Below, piece by piece: positions 1-11,286 of a DNA stretch of 64,000 nt. The notes under the pieces are model-generated. The model was given only the letters and a program-made list of their open reading frames with translations. It ran no database searches and had not been told where the DNA came from. The position numbers and the translations under genes were made by a program. This stretch comes from Rhynchosporium graminicola (taxonomy: Eukaryota; Ascomycota; Leotiomycetes; Helotiales; Ploettnerulaceae). Location: the NCBI GenBank assembly GCA_900074885.1, contig FJUW01000019.1, forward strand, positions 496,001 to 560,000. The letters run 5' to 3'. Position 1 is the stretch's first letter. Every line of letters starts with the position of its first letter.

Positions 1-1004
1 GGAGAAGGTGGCTCTGGTGTCTTGCCCGCAGACTCCTTATCAAACACAGACTCGCGATCCCAATCATGGCTGGCTCTCGTCGGGGCCGGAGGTAATGGTT
101 TATTAAGATCGGTTTGCGAGCGAGGTTCGGAACTGAAGTAATGCTGCGATGTGATTCCTGGTGTCGGAGGTGATTGTAAAGCGTTCGATACCCTTTCGTC
201 TCGCAGTACGACCTTTATTAACTTGCCGTGTCGAGAGCTTGGTGGTAGGGGTTTCACTCTAGGTGCTGGTCCTGTTGCTGGCTCGGACTTCAGCCCTTTT
301 CCACCTTCATCTTCTAATTCTAAGATCTCGTGTGACGTGCGAGGTGATTCTAATAGTGGCCCTGGTCCCTGTACTGCTTCGAAGATAGATTGTCGGGATA
401 TTGATGATGTATCTGTACTACACCCCCGATCTCCGACTGTGTGTGCATGTGGAGGTGCTGCAGGTTGGGCAGGAGGTGTATTCAGTCCAGCATCGCCCGT
501 CATAAGCAACCTGCTAAACGCCGCGACATCCATAGATGCCCTGCCTGCTTGTGCGATGTTCGGTGTTGGATTTGAAATAGTGGCCTCTCGTTTCGGATGT
601 TCCATCGTATCCAGTGTTCGGGAGAAAGGATTCGCGGGAGCTTTACTGGGTATCGCAGAGCCGTCATCTTCTGATATTTCCGAGTTCACACTGTCGAAGG
701 GATCTTCTGCTCGTGGTACTGGGGGCGAGGGCAACCTGTCATGCGCTGGGAAGGTATCCTCCCCAAACGTTGATGAATCTGGCATCGAAGGTGTAGATGG
801 AGATAGCGGTGGGGGTGATTTGACGCGTACTTTTTTCGTGACCTTTTTGGGCGTAGATATTTGATCTATGCCAGCATTCTCTTGTGTGTTTCCGTTTTGT
901 GAGGATGCATGGGTGCTCGTGGAGGGGCGCGTTGACATGGCAGAGGGGAGATTTGTAGCCGCTTTTCTCCGGAAAGGGTTCGAAGATTGCGGTGGAGCAG
1001 ACAT
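1..1004 (-). CDS. Pro/Ser-rich hypothetical protein, 3' end beyond the window
   Basis: I do not recognise this protein. An uninterrupted reverse-strand frame runs from an ATG at 1002-1004 (context CCAACATGTC) to the window edge, so only the first 334 residues are visible and there is no stop. It starts MSAPPQSSNPFRRKAATNLP and is rich in Pro, Ser and Thr. A basic patch with KKVTKKVRVKSPPPLSP lies near residue 55, and later stretches are acidic or proline-rich, for example KPLPPSSRHGKL and NKPLPPAPTRAS. No domain is visible and the visible part looks disordered. The PPxP runs could bind SH3 or WW domains, which is inference only. The frame is far longer than chance would give. The long forward frame over the same bases (151-864) is its shadow. 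An additional 5' exon upstream cannot be excluded. Confidence 0.7.
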   Translation of the reverse strand, partial: MSAPPQSSNPFRRKAATNLPSAMSTRPSTSTHASSQNGNTQENAGIDQISTPKKVTKKVRVKSPPPLSPSTPSMPDSSTFGEDTFPAHDRLPSPPVPRAEDPFDSVNSEISEDDGSAIPSKAPANPFSRTLDTMEHPKREATISNPTPNIAQAGRASMDVAAFSRLLMTGDAGLNTPPAQPAAPPHAHTVGDRGCSTDTSSISRQSIFEAVQGPGPLLESPRTSHEILELEDEGGKGLKSEPATGPAPRVKPLPPSSRHGKLIKVVLRDERVSNALQSPPTPGITSQHYFSSEPRSQTDLNKPLPPAPTRASHDWDRESVFDKESAGKTPEPPS

Positions 1005-2081
1005 GTTGGCAGAATGGCAGCATCCAGCTGATGGAGCGTGAGATTGTTCGATTTGGCGATCATAAGAAAGTTGAGGCCGTACAAATTGTCGTCATTCATG
1101 TGCTCTTGCCTGATGCCGGGAGCTCGGTCGGTGGTGGTTGAGGCGTCTGGAGCAGAAACGTACAAGGGCGCGAAGCTTACTCCGGCAGGGCCAGCTTGTT
1201 CGTTTTCCCCACATGGCGTCTAAGGACATCTTCCTGGCATACGGAGCAGAAAACATTTGCTGGAATTTCGAGCTGGCAGGATCAGATGTGAAAGAAAACT
1301 TGCAAGTCTGCAAATAGCGACGGGAAGCTTCAACATATTTGTGGTGTCTCGCCAAGTAGTCACTTCATCCCGGCTTAGCAGGGCCCCCAGCCACCAGTTA
1401 GTAGTAGTAAGGTTTGATAAAATGCTGATCAAATTGAAGCTTTTCAGATCACGACGGAAGGAAGCGAAGCGCAGCCTTTTTTCTGATTTTAGATGTTCCA
1501 AAACAAGGTCCTCTGATAGTTTCGTGAATTAGGAAAGGCTTCTGTGTCGACGTCCGATCGGGATTTCGCGACCTTGTATTCAATCGTATTAAAGTTCCGG
1601 CAGTCACCTTTCTTATGATATTGAATCAGATTATACCGAGCTTCTCACTAGGAAATGGAGAGAAAACGTCTTGAATGAAAGCCCAAAATTGGGACTCATT
1701 GCTCTACCATTTTCCGGGAGCATGCCATTTAACTCCTTCCTTAGCATGTAAGGGGTACTTTTCCGAAACCACACAACTCCCTGGTTTTTCCATACCACCC
1801 GGTGTAGAAATTAATTAACTCCTCCGATCATTTATGTCAAATGACGCAATGTAGACTCCACCCCTCTTAAATGCAAATGGAAACATTCCAACGCCCGTGT
1901 TGCAAGCAAAGTACCAGAAAACTTCGGTTCAATTCCGATATCCCTCCGAACGAATGTCGACGCAGCGACAAGCAGATTTTCAACTACAAGCTGAGACCAT
2001 TACAAGTCAGAAATTTCAATTCCCCAAAAATCGGTCTACAGTCCAGCACCTGGAGTGCATTGATTTCGAAATCTAAGCGAG
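1005..2081. other. Intergenic, with a short coding-like segment near 1167-1290 (-)
   Basis: There is no complete gene here. On the reverse strand at about 1168-1290, one frame reads a short Cys/His segment (FCSVCQEDVLRRHVGK) ending beside a strong donor (GTAAGC, 1168-1163). It is preceded by a possible acceptor (CCTGCCAG). It could be an upstream exon of the partial gene at 1-1004, but I could not join the two with confidence. The stretch 1500-2081 shows nothing further. Confidence 0.3.
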
Positions 2082-3470
2082 TTAGATGAGTCTGAGTCTG
2101 CGCAACAGTCTAGTCTTTTCGATTCCGTCAATATAATCATCCAAGTGCATCAGCATCTTGATATCTTGGTTCGGAAATCTGTGATTAAAGACACCTTTAA
2201 AGTAGCTGCAGGCAAATTCGTAGCCAAGCTGAGTCGGCCTTGAAAAGCAAACCTGGTACCTGGCACAGCCGAATTGGTTCCGCGCAGCATTGAGAATACT
2301 GAGAGCAAGCCGGCCACGACGAAAATCCTTGTGTACCCAGAGCCGATCGACACACATGGGGACTTCATGGATATCATTAATTGACGAGACTTGGTCGTTT
2401 CCAATTTTTCGGCCAGGCATATGGATGTCGCGGCGCCAGAAGGGAATTGCAAATGTCGGGCCTTCAACCACAATACAAGCGACAGGTTGTCTTTGAATTA
2501 ACGCAATTATGACGTCGTTCTTGTGGTCGATAGCAACGTGCGAGCCGTCGCCGTAGCCCAGTTCCTCATTCACTCGAACAAGCACTCGGCCAGCGAAGGA
2601 CTGAACAGCGGCCGGACTATGGATGTTGACTTTGATAGTTCGAACTGGAGCGTCCGGAGAGATGGAGCTCCAATACGCGCCCACGCCGATAGTGACTGCA
2701 TCAAAGTTCACACCGTTTGAGCCAAGTGTGACAAATTCAGTGTGCTTGCGTTGATGTACTTGGACATCTTCCTTTGAGGCCTTATTGTATCGTACGCTGC
2801 AAATCTTGCATATGAATACGGTTCCGCCAGGGTTGAGAAGTAGTTGAGTTTGTTCCCGCGGATGAGCTCCCTTCGGATTTGAAACCATCGACATGGAGGG
2901 GGCCGTTGCGTTGCGAGGTCGTCCGGCCAGCTGGGCTAGATCCTGCATCTTCGGGAGGTCGTCGATGTACTTGGATGCACCACTATGCTCCAGGCAGAGG
3001 ATGTCTCCAAGGCACTTGCAAAGTTCAGAGGTGTCACTCATCCTGGCGATTTGAAACGACTTTGGCTTCGTTGAGAGCCTTCTTTTGGGCTTTTGGATAG
3101 GTCTCTCTGAGACAATGGGAGGACTGGAAGACTCCAATGGAGGTGACGAAGACGGAGATGATGGTTGCCGAATGCTGTCCGAAGATACAAGGGCGTTAGA
3201 TCGATTTGGGGCTGGACTTGACGAAGTAACAACGGGTTTGAAGTAGCTTTGGATTGAGGACTTCTTGAATTTCTTCTCAGGAGGCAATTCAACAACAGTC
3301 TCCTCGTCCACAGAAGCTTTCCTCTTTGCAGGTTTCTCTGTAGTGGTGATGTTGACGCGTTTTGAGTAGGTCTTGAGAGACGCGGCTCTAGAGATTCAGT
3401 CAGCGAGGCTCTGAAGGTGAGGAAAACGGGGCAAGCGGCCGCACCTGTTGCTGCCTGAAGTGATCGCCAT
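2082..3470 (-). CDS. ECO1: Sister chromatid cohesion N-acetyltransferase Eco1
   Basis: Acetylates the Smc3 subunit of cohesin during S phase and so establishes sister chromatid cohesion in the nucleus. Model: exon 1 3470-3445 (MAITSGSN), intron 3444-3388 (GTGCGG...CTCTAG), exon 2 3387-2082, 443 aa. The short first exon restores an ATG; without it the long frame has only a GTG. In order: a Lys/Ser-rich N-terminus with KTYSKRV; a PIP-box-like KSSIQSYF at about 51-58 that could bind PCNA; a disordered Ser/Pro linker; a C2H2 zinc finger (C202, C205, H220, H224); and the acetyltransferase domain with the Eco1 signature RLWVHKDFRRGRLA (about 357) and CFSRPTQLGYEFACSYFKG (about 389). This order (PIP box, finger, GNAT) is that of the Eco1/ESCO family. 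The acetyltransferase and finger identities are secure; the exact first exon is inferred. Confidence 0.93.
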
Positions 3471-4697
3471 CTTAGGCAAAATGAGCCGGAGCTCCCAGTA
3501 GCGAATTCGTGTTGTTTGAGAAAGGTTGACTGTAAATAGACGTTCGAGTTGTTGGTCAACATGAGAGGTATCAGACGCGTAAAGATTTGGGTTTAACCTT
3601 TTGAGCAAGCGAGGCGCTACTCGGACGCGCTAACCCTTCGAGGCACGTGGAGACACCCCTGCTCAAAAACAAGCGAGTCTTCCCCTTCATTCTCAGCCTT
3701 CCCTCAACTTGGTATTTAGTGTCTACATGAATGAACAACAGGATGATTATAGAGGACGATCAGTCAGTGTGCGTCCCTTTATACGTCACTATAATATGAC
3801 TGCCGAGATTCCTAGTGCCTTAAGTTGCTCGTGCATTAGGAAGCAACTACAGATAACTCTATTAATGTTCCTCCTGTCTTTGTGTTCACGGCGTTTGACA
3901 TTGAGATATTACGGATATTACAATCAATACACATATTCTTTGAAATATTTGGACTGTTAATAGGCTGGAACAGTGAATGACTCATTAGATCTTAACATTG
4001 CCTCTTTGTCTGGAGTAATACAGCTAAGGACCACATCACAACAGAATACAAGAGGAGGTAGTAGAGAGTCGTATAGGCAGAGGTCCTTACTGATCAAATC
4101 TCAATGCAAAGCAACAAATCTGGACTCTGTCTATAAAGATCAGGTTTTCTGGTGAGTCCTAGGCTTTCACAAATGCAGTGCTTATAACTTTGTAGAACGT
4201 CCCCGGGAAAACAAATGAGGCTCAGCAGAGGCCATCTGAAGTTGTTCTAGTCATTATCACTGAAAATCGGACCGATCATCTTGATGCCTCGGCACTGAAC
4301 AGCTTGCATGAACAAAGGTAGTGCTCATTTCATCTTCTCTATTTATCACGACATGATAGATGTAGAGCGCCTTTGCTTTGACAGGATCACTTTCAAGTCC
4401 GCTACGTACAGAAGGCGAAATGGGGAGAGCGATGGGATGAGCAAGGCAAATCCAAATACCATTTACCAGCTTGGCGGTCTAACAGCGCGCCTGCTTCCAT
4501 TCTCGCCATTATCTGTAGCATGGAAGGTCAACTCCAGCGAGAATAAAGAAAAGTCTATTCCAGCCTTCTAAACCCAAGGGTCGCTAGCTGACCCCAGCAT
4601 ATCATACATCGTCTATGCAGTCCACAAGCCTATTTTACAAGGCGGTCACCTTACAGTGCCACCAGATTAAGAGTGGTATGTACATCTATCCTACTCC
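3471..4697. other. Intergenic region between ECO1 and COQ1
   Basis: I see no gene here. It holds the ECO1 promoter side (a CACGTG E-box-like hexamer at 3643-3648) and the 3' flank of COQ1. Open frames are short and lack coding character. Confidence 0.5.
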
Positions 4698-6146
4698 TCA
4701 TTTCCTCCGCTTCAAAGTCTTGATAGCCATCTCTATCAAACCATCTTTCGCTTCGCTCTCCGGGAATGCATCAAGCGAGGAGATGGCAAGGTTGGCATAC
4801 TGTTCGGCCAGGGCTCGTGTTTGCTTTAGTCCGTCGCTTGCGAGTACTAATTCTCGAGCCTATGAAATCTGTTAGTATGCATGAAGATATCTTGGCATGC
4901 GAGAGAATAGACTGACCCTCGCAACATCGCCCTCCTGGGCAAACTTTCTCCCCACCAAAGACCCCAACTCCTTATTATCTTTCCACGCAAACAACAACGG
5001 AGCAGTCGCCAACCCCAACTCCAAATCTGCACCAGCCGGCTTCCCCAGTTCCTTCTCGCTGACCGTATAATCCAACATATCATCCACCAATTGGAATGCA
5101 AGCCCCAAGTTCTTTCCATACGCATACGCTGCGTCCACCGTCGCTAAATCCGATCCCCCAAGTAATGCTGCAGCTCTACACGATTTTGAAATCAAGCTTG
5201 CGGATTTCAAATATGTTTTTTGCAAGTAGTAAGTGACGGTATCTTCGGTCCACACAGGGTTCTTCTCGTCACGGGCGGTGTTCTTCAATTGCATGAACTC
5301 TCCCTCAACTAAATTCGCGATAACTGTTGCAAGAAGTTCAGTGACTTCCGGGTCCCGTAATCTGGCTAGTGCTACGGAAGCACGTCCTAGGAGGAAATCT
5401 CCAGCTAATACTGCCATCTTGTTTCCAAATTCGAGGTTTGCAGATGGAGAACCGCGTCTGGACACGGAGTGATCAATCACATCGTCGTGCAAAAGAGACG
5501 CAGTGTGGATCAGCTCAGTGATCTCTGCGAGTCGTCTTTGGGATGGGAGAATGTCGCTTTCGGCTGCGGAATAAGACATTTGCGTATGCGTGAGAGGATT
5601 CGTCGAAGGCGCAGTCGGGTTGAGATCGGTCAGTATTGAAAGAGGTGAGATGGCACTATCCACATCCGCGGTACTCTGCTGCCCATTAAATCGTGGAGAC
5701 TTTGGCGTAAGAGTTGTAGCCCGGGACATCAGCAGAACAATGAGTGGCCGCACATGTTTGCCTTCCGCCTGGGTGTAGTATTTCGCAACAGTATCCAATG
5801 AAGGATGCCCAGAACCCAGTAATTGCCGTATATTTCCTGTCAAGAACTTCATCTCCTTCGCTACTATCCTTAAGGGATCAATGCTAACATCATTGGGTCC
5901 TGCTGATCGTGCTGAAGCGTGGTTCAAAAGTTTGGTGGCACTGGAGACGGCTTGCGCCCATGTTGACTGCCTCCTCCGCGATGGATGCCGGTATGTGGAG
6001 TTCGAGAATAGGCGAACGGGTTGCCGCGGAGTTAATTGATATCTATAACATATCGAAGATATTGGTGTTGTCGTGGTTAAGGAGCTGTCAAGGAGCGATA
6101 AAGCTCTGGCGGATCGAATGCTCATAGCCCTAGTTCCTGCCTGCAA
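4698..6146 (-). CDS. COQ1: Mitochondrial polyprenyl (hexaprenyl-type) diphosphate synthase
   Basis: Long-chain trans-prenyltransferase that builds the isoprenoid tail of ubiquinone in the mitochondrial matrix. Model: exon 1 6146-4917, intron 4916-4860 (GTCAGT, CTAAC branch, CATAG acceptor), exon 2 4859-4698, 463 aa. Reading through the intron gives a false 424-aa frame ending MPRYLHAY; the spliced end is the usual C-terminus (...MAIKTLKRRK). The first 60 residues are Arg/Ser-rich with few acidic residues, as in a mitochondrial presequence; translation could also start at Met8. Family motifs: GKHVRP at 129-134, the first Asp-rich motif DDVID at 221-225 and the second DDMLD at 355-359, both needed for Mg-diphosphate binding. 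The roughly 50-residue insert before DDVID (about 150-205) is Ser/Thr-rich and common in fungal Coq1. Chain length (C45-C60) cannot be read from the sequence. Confidence 0.95.
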
Positions 6147-6431
6147 ATATGAATTGAGGGTATTCCTAGCGATTTCAACATCCGAAATTCCAATAATAAT
6201 TCTACACTCGAAAGGGAAACCGTAATATAGTGCTTAGGCGAAATGTCTGCTGGTAGACGGATGAATGTCAAAATATCGAAGCCTTGGAATCCCGCATATA
6301 TTTTTACGGCTGGACTAGTCCATTGTACGGACACCGAGGCAAGTCTACGCGAGGATGTTTGAGACGACTTCAACAACTCGAGTTCAACGGCACCCTTTCA
6401 ATACAGCAATAATGCGATAACTAACTTCACA

Positions 6432-7493
6432 ATGGTTCTACTTACCATGACGGCGTTGATGGTGGAGGCGTTACGGAAGATCCAGGGCTTAGTGCGAGTG
6501 GTAGAGACTCGCGAGGAGAAGAGCTTCCTGCAGGATGGTTCATCGACAGGCAATATCAGCGACAGACAGGATGCAGAGCAGACAAAAGAAAATTCGGAAA
6601 ATGGAGTTGGCATAAATGCGAAGCCATCTCCAGCAAATATGGCGCTTCCAGACCAAGCACAGCTGAAGACCGAAGTAGCAGAACCCATACTTTGGAGTCC
6701 TAGGATAGGCAACCCAATCTCACATGGCCAAGTAGTAGAGCTTTCGCAGCAGATGAAAGCTCAGAAGATGCAGCCATTCCGTCTAGAAGATCTACTTCGA
6801 GGTGCTAGAATATATGTGCCTCCGCCAGCACCAAAGCCAGAACCTGTATGTACCCATTGTGTGGCTTGATAGACAGTGCAATCAAAGTATAGTAGCTGCA
6901 GAACTAGAGCAATTCACTGACAACTATGAATATAGACATCCGAATACAAAGCCCTCATGGCACGCCTCCGCCGAGAAGAGGAAGCCCGCTCCTATCATCG
7001 AATGACAAATCCTCCTCCCCCAATGGAGACATTCTCCCAACGGTTCCCCTCGAATTCCGGCGTACGTGCATTCGCCTCTAGTCATCAGAACATCAACATA
7101 TCCGACCCGAACGATGACGGCATCACATTTGCCGACATAAACAGACAAACAACCCTCATATTCAATGTTCTGGTCAGTATTGTGGCTTGTGCGGTAGCTA
7201 TCTGGATCGCGGCGAAGTGGTGGAGCACGCCCGCCAGATTGGCAATGAGTATGAGTGGGAGTGCGCTGGTTGGAGTTGCTGAGGTAGTGGTATATTCGGG
7301 GTATCTGAGAAGGGTTGGGGAGGCTACGGAGAAGGAGACAGAGGTTAAAGAGGTTAAGGAGATTGTCAATACGTGGGTTGTTGGGGCTGGTAATGAAACG
7401 GGAGAGGTGGTCGAGGAGGATTCTGTGATCATTAAGCAGAAGAAAGATGATAGTGGAGTGAGGGAGAGGACATGGATGAAAGACGTCTCTTGA
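6432..7493 (+). CDS. VMA12: V-ATPase assembly factor Vma12/Vph2-like ER membrane protein
   Basis: ER-resident factor that helps assemble the Vo sector of the vacuolar H+-ATPase. Model: exon 1 6432-6845, intron 6846-6935 (GTATGT...TCACTGACAAC...ATAG), exon 2 6936-7493, 323 aa. The splice joins the family signature LEDLLRGARIYVPPP (about 120-134) to EYKALMARLRREEEARSY (about 141-158), the most conserved part of the family. Two hydrophobic helices follow: one around FNVLVSIVACAVAIWIAAKW, the second around MSGSALVGVAEVVVYSG. The charged C-terminal tail is consistent with a cytosolic end. COQ1 lies 285 bp upstream in divergent orientation, so the two may share a promoter. The N-terminal 100 residues are poorly conserved in this family, so the choice of first ATG is less certain than the rest. 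Confidence 0.88.
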
Positions 7494-7576
7494 TCATAAC
7501 TGAACATCGAAATTGTCACCAGTAATGCCATCGAAAGGTTCCGCAACTGTGATGTATTCATCCTGGTAATGTCCTC

Positions 7577-7752
7577 TGATAATATCAGGACATTGAATTG
7601 TTGCTGCCGCCTTCAAACTCCGAATTCCAACCTTCACTGATGATATCAAGACATTGAATTCTTGCTGCCGCCTTCAAACTCCGAACCCTCTGGAAACCTT
7701 CTCTGACAAAGCCAGGATACTGAAACTCGAGCTGCTACCTAAAAACTCCTGA
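7577..7752. repeat. 61-bp tandem repeat, about 2.8 copies
   Basis: Copy 1 (7577-7624) and copy 2 (7638-7685) share TGATrATATCArGACATTGAATT followed by TTGCTGCCGCCTTCAAACTC, with about four mismatches. A more diverged third copy lies at 7704-7752. The array fills the space between the convergent VMA12 and the next gene. Confidence 0.8.
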
Positions 7753-7797
7753 GTCCTGCTGGCAAAGAAGAAAGCACATCCGTTACAACCCCACTCC

Positions 7798-8746
7798 TCA
7801 GACACCATCACCCAATCGGCTCCAGACAACGGGATCCTGGCCTCCATTGCGCCACAGGCGAAGCTTCTCCTCATCACTCTCATCATCCGGACCAAAGTAA
7901 ATCACAGCACTCTCCTGGGCGGGCTCATCAGCCTTGCAAGGGGCGCCGTACTTGTCATTCTTGTAGCCAAAGTTCGCCTCGATATGCTGGGCATACATGA
8001 GGAAACGATGATCTTCACACTGAGGGTGATAATGATTGCTTTCGGTCCATGTGTTACGAATGTGAACCTTGCTATCATGTGTATTAGCTGCTATTCTTCG
8101 GTGGAGCAAGAAGATGGGGAAGATATATATGGAGAAAGGCAGGGCAGAGCCAGAGGGGAGAAACGTACGTAATCCAGGCAACATCATATGCACGTGCGAT
8201 GGCAGCTTCAGCAACGAGTCTTCGAGCCATGGCTCGGCTACGAGGATCGCGGGGTCTATCTTCCTCGCCGCAATTCTCATCCCAAGAGACCTCGAGGTAG
8301 TCCGATCTGCCAGGTCTGGGGAAGGACTCTGTGAAAGGAAACTTGTTTATCTCATCTTCGGGGTCGGTAGAGGAGGAGGACGAGGAGACGGCTCTGGAGG
8401 TAATGGTGGGCTCTCCAACCAGGTCCTGCTCTTCTGTGGCTTGCTTCTCTTCTTTGACTGGCTGTTGAAGAGTTAGCATGAATACTTTATTCAAAGGATG
8501 GAGGGAGGAAAGAGGCTTATCTACCTCCATGTTTACTTCCTCTTCCTCTTCCTCGACAATTGTAGATAATTGACCCAACTCCTCGCCAGAGATTGTTGTG
8601 ATGAGGGCGTGACTCCTTCTTGCGGTTGTGCGATGTGCTGAAGAAATAGGCCTGTCTACCTCCATGGCTCCTTCCTCTTCCTCGAGAATTGTTGTCAATT
8701 GACCCAACTCCTCTCCAGAGAGAGTCGTAACGAGAGCCTCACTCAT
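7798..8746 (-). CDS. Hypothetical protein with duplicated N-terminal module
   Basis: I do not recognise a named family. Model: exon 1 8746-8169, intron 8168-8072 (GTACGT...ATAG), exon 2 8071-7798, 283 aa. Splicing joins AIARAYDVAWIT to KVHIRNTWTES in frame. The N-terminal 80 residues hold two copies of one module, TT(L/I)SGEELGQL(T/S)TI(L/V)EEEE followed by MEVD(R/K)P(I/L)SS. The middle is acidic and Ser-rich. The C-terminal 110 residues look folded and end with PDDESDEEKLRLWRNGGQDPVVWSRLGDGV-like charged and Trp-containing sequence. There is no signal peptide or membrane helix. It is convergent with VMA12. Function unknown; the intron gives good support that the gene is real. Confidence 0.72.
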
Positions 8747-10021
8747 GATCGCGATTGTGTGTCGTGTTGAAGAAACAGAGTTTGGGTTGATGCCTCGAAG
8801 AAGGAGAAGTAGTGTTGCAGTCTGGAATATTCATGCTCGAAAGGTGAATTTATGATGTTCGAGGTGAAGAATAAAACGAGGTCGAAATCATGTGCTCGAA
8901 GGTGAACGGTATCTGTTCTGCAAGATTTGACATGTCTGACGAAAGAGAGACCCTTTGATTAGTAGTAACTTATCTTTACAGCCATCGTCATGCGATAATC
9001 AGGAAGCTTGGGTTCTACGACTCCTTCGTAGTATTTCAATAGGAAGGAGGATGATATGGTATTATTTAACTAGATGGAGCACTGATCACGGAGACCTTGA
9101 TTACGAAAGAACGCCTAATACCTTTGATATTTGCGAAGGAGGCTAGGCAAACTGATCCCAAGGGACCAGATATACTCTTATTCAACGTTAAAATTATATC
9201 ACAGAATATAATAATACGGATATCTGAATCGCGAACATAGTACAGGAGTAACACTCGTATGATATCTGAATTCGCCAAACTACTACTGACTTCACTTTGA
9301 GGTTAGCACAGGCGCTAGAACCACGGAGCCCAGAGCTATGAGAGATGTCTTGGGACAATGATGTGTGACCAATACTGGCAGATTTGTACCTTTATAATAA
9401 TATAGAACTCTTATCCCAAGTCAAGAAAATCATCAGGCAATCATCAAGGGAAACATCTGAAGTCAGGAAGATTTGCAGCTAAATTACTTTATTGGACAGC
9501 AGATCATTGTGTTTGTTAGATCCAGGCCGGCCACAAAATAGAACATGAACATGTATTTCTGATTCCGCGTCATGAACATATCACAGGACATTCATTAGTG
9601 GAAACATTCAAATTTAAAGAAATGTCACAGGACTATAATCTTCTTGACGGCAGCTAATCGCTTGTGGAAGATCAAGCCTGGTGATCAAGTCACATATCAT
9701 TTAATATGTTTTCTTTAAACGACATGTCTACATGATATCTCCTTATATGGCAGACGAAGTCATTGATTTTTCACATGACATTTACTACGATAACTGAAGT
9801 CACGAAACTGCTATATGACTTTACTCTATCAGAAAGAAGTATATGTTAAGCTGAAATACGGGCGATAATCAGATTTTTACTACAGGCCCATTCTATAATC
9901 TATGAGTATGTTAGAACTTTGAAATGCCTCATCTACCTCGTAATGCTTCCCCTTAGAACTTGATAATACTCCATACATAGATACAGATTGTTAGTGCTTT
10001 AACACCCTTTGACTCTGCATA
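8747..10021. other. AT-rich intergenic region, no gene seen
   Basis: Low-GC sequence with many stops in all frames and frequent short echoes such as TGACAT and GAAGTCA. There is no recognisable transposon end or coding block. It may be an old, mutated insertion. Confidence 0.4.
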
Positions 10022-10470
10022 TCTTCCAGTCCTGTTAAATCCGCCAGAGCATCATCAACCCATTTTTGCGGCATGATATGTACTTCAGTATTGAAATGAC
10101 GCCAGACGCGCCAAATCGTCGCCGCCACTGTCCAAAATGCCTCATCATGGCTGGGTTCTTTCCGGAAAAGTATGCCAAGCGAACATCTTTGAAAGCCGCG
10201 ACTTTTATGAATGGAGCACTTATCACTCGGTGATCGTCACACCTAGAAGATATTCTCGAACATAATTTTTCGGGTTGGGGTGATAATTGAGGGTGTGAGG
10301 ACATTTCGGAAGGCTTGTTTACTTTCCTAGCGCCAAAATGTCTTGGGGACTCTTGGCGTCATCAAGCCGGCTCCTCTCGTCAGGTATTGAGGCATCAGTG
10401 AGAAAGAACGTCCTTTTCGTCATTGTAATTATAGCACGTGAAGTTAAAGCTTGACTGGAATCAGGAGTTT
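10022..10470 (-). pseudogene. Degenerate or frame-broken coding remnant, unknown family
   Basis: Two reverse-strand pieces look coding but lie in different frames. The upstream piece begins MTKRTFFLTDASIPDE (from about 10423) and can be spliced (GTAAAC...TTCTAG) to a frame reading CDDHRVISAPFIKVAAFKDV. The downstream piece, in another frame, reads EPSHDEAFWTVAATIWRVWR, continues HFNTEVHIMPQKWVDDALAD and ends QSQRVLKH. The Trp-rich downstream frame is more protein-like than the frame that continues the upstream exon. I infer a one-base frameshift or a missed short intron near 10160. Function unknown. Confidence 0.3.
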
Positions 10471-10504
10471 CGTGTCTTACTTGGAAAGTTAGGATCAGAA
10501 TCAC

Positions 10505-11286
10505 CCAGAGAATTGATAATCAGTTAGGATAGTTTACCGAGCCTCTGATAACGTCTGTCGAGCTAGAAGAAATAATAGAATCCAGCTGATTCACTGGCAT
10601 ATCAAGAGAATTCCCGGTTAGTTTATACATACACAGTTTTATGTTCTATTTATATCTGATGAACTCTCTTATATATATACATATCAGTCTTATCAGACGT
10701 AAGTCCGTAATTCACAAAGTTATTCGTCTCGAACGAGATACGAGAAATGGCTTATAGATAATGTTCTATCCTAGCCTGTATTACTTTTTGAGTCTCTCGA
10801 CATCTGACATTCACTCTTGTGTAATCTTATGCGATCGCGAAGTAGATATCAAGGTACTACAAGTGAAGTTCTAAGTCAAGGTATATCACGAGTCATAGGA
10901 TATCATGCTTTTCGGCGGAATCACTAGCCTTTGAAAGCTTCAATCTTTCAAACTCTGATATTATCACTGATTCTGATCTTGAATATATGATTTCAATGTA
11001 GCTCGAATTCACTTATGCCTTCTAACCAGAATCATATCGTCTGAAGGCCGTGAAGGTGTCTTATTTGCGCCAGCCGCCTCCAACTTCATGTGATTCACTC
11101 CATGGTATCAACAGCCTCGTAACTTGTCGCATCTTGTCGCAACTCAACAGCTAGCGTAGCCGTCAATTCGCCTACTTAAAGCAAGGGGATCACGAGATAT
11201 TCTTGCGTAAACATCTGCTTCTCGCAACACGAATGCAACTTCGATACTCAAATCATCAAGTCGCAATAAGAGTTGCACATTTCAAC
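10505..11286. other. Intergenic, AT-rich; promoter side of the 11287 gene
   Basis: No gene seen. A short (TA)n run lies near 10672. Confidence 0.4.

Noticed and set aside
151..864. 237-codon forward frame
   Set aside because: Shadow of the reverse-strand Pro/Ser-rich gene, whose frame is open from 1004 to the window edge; the forward product has no domain.
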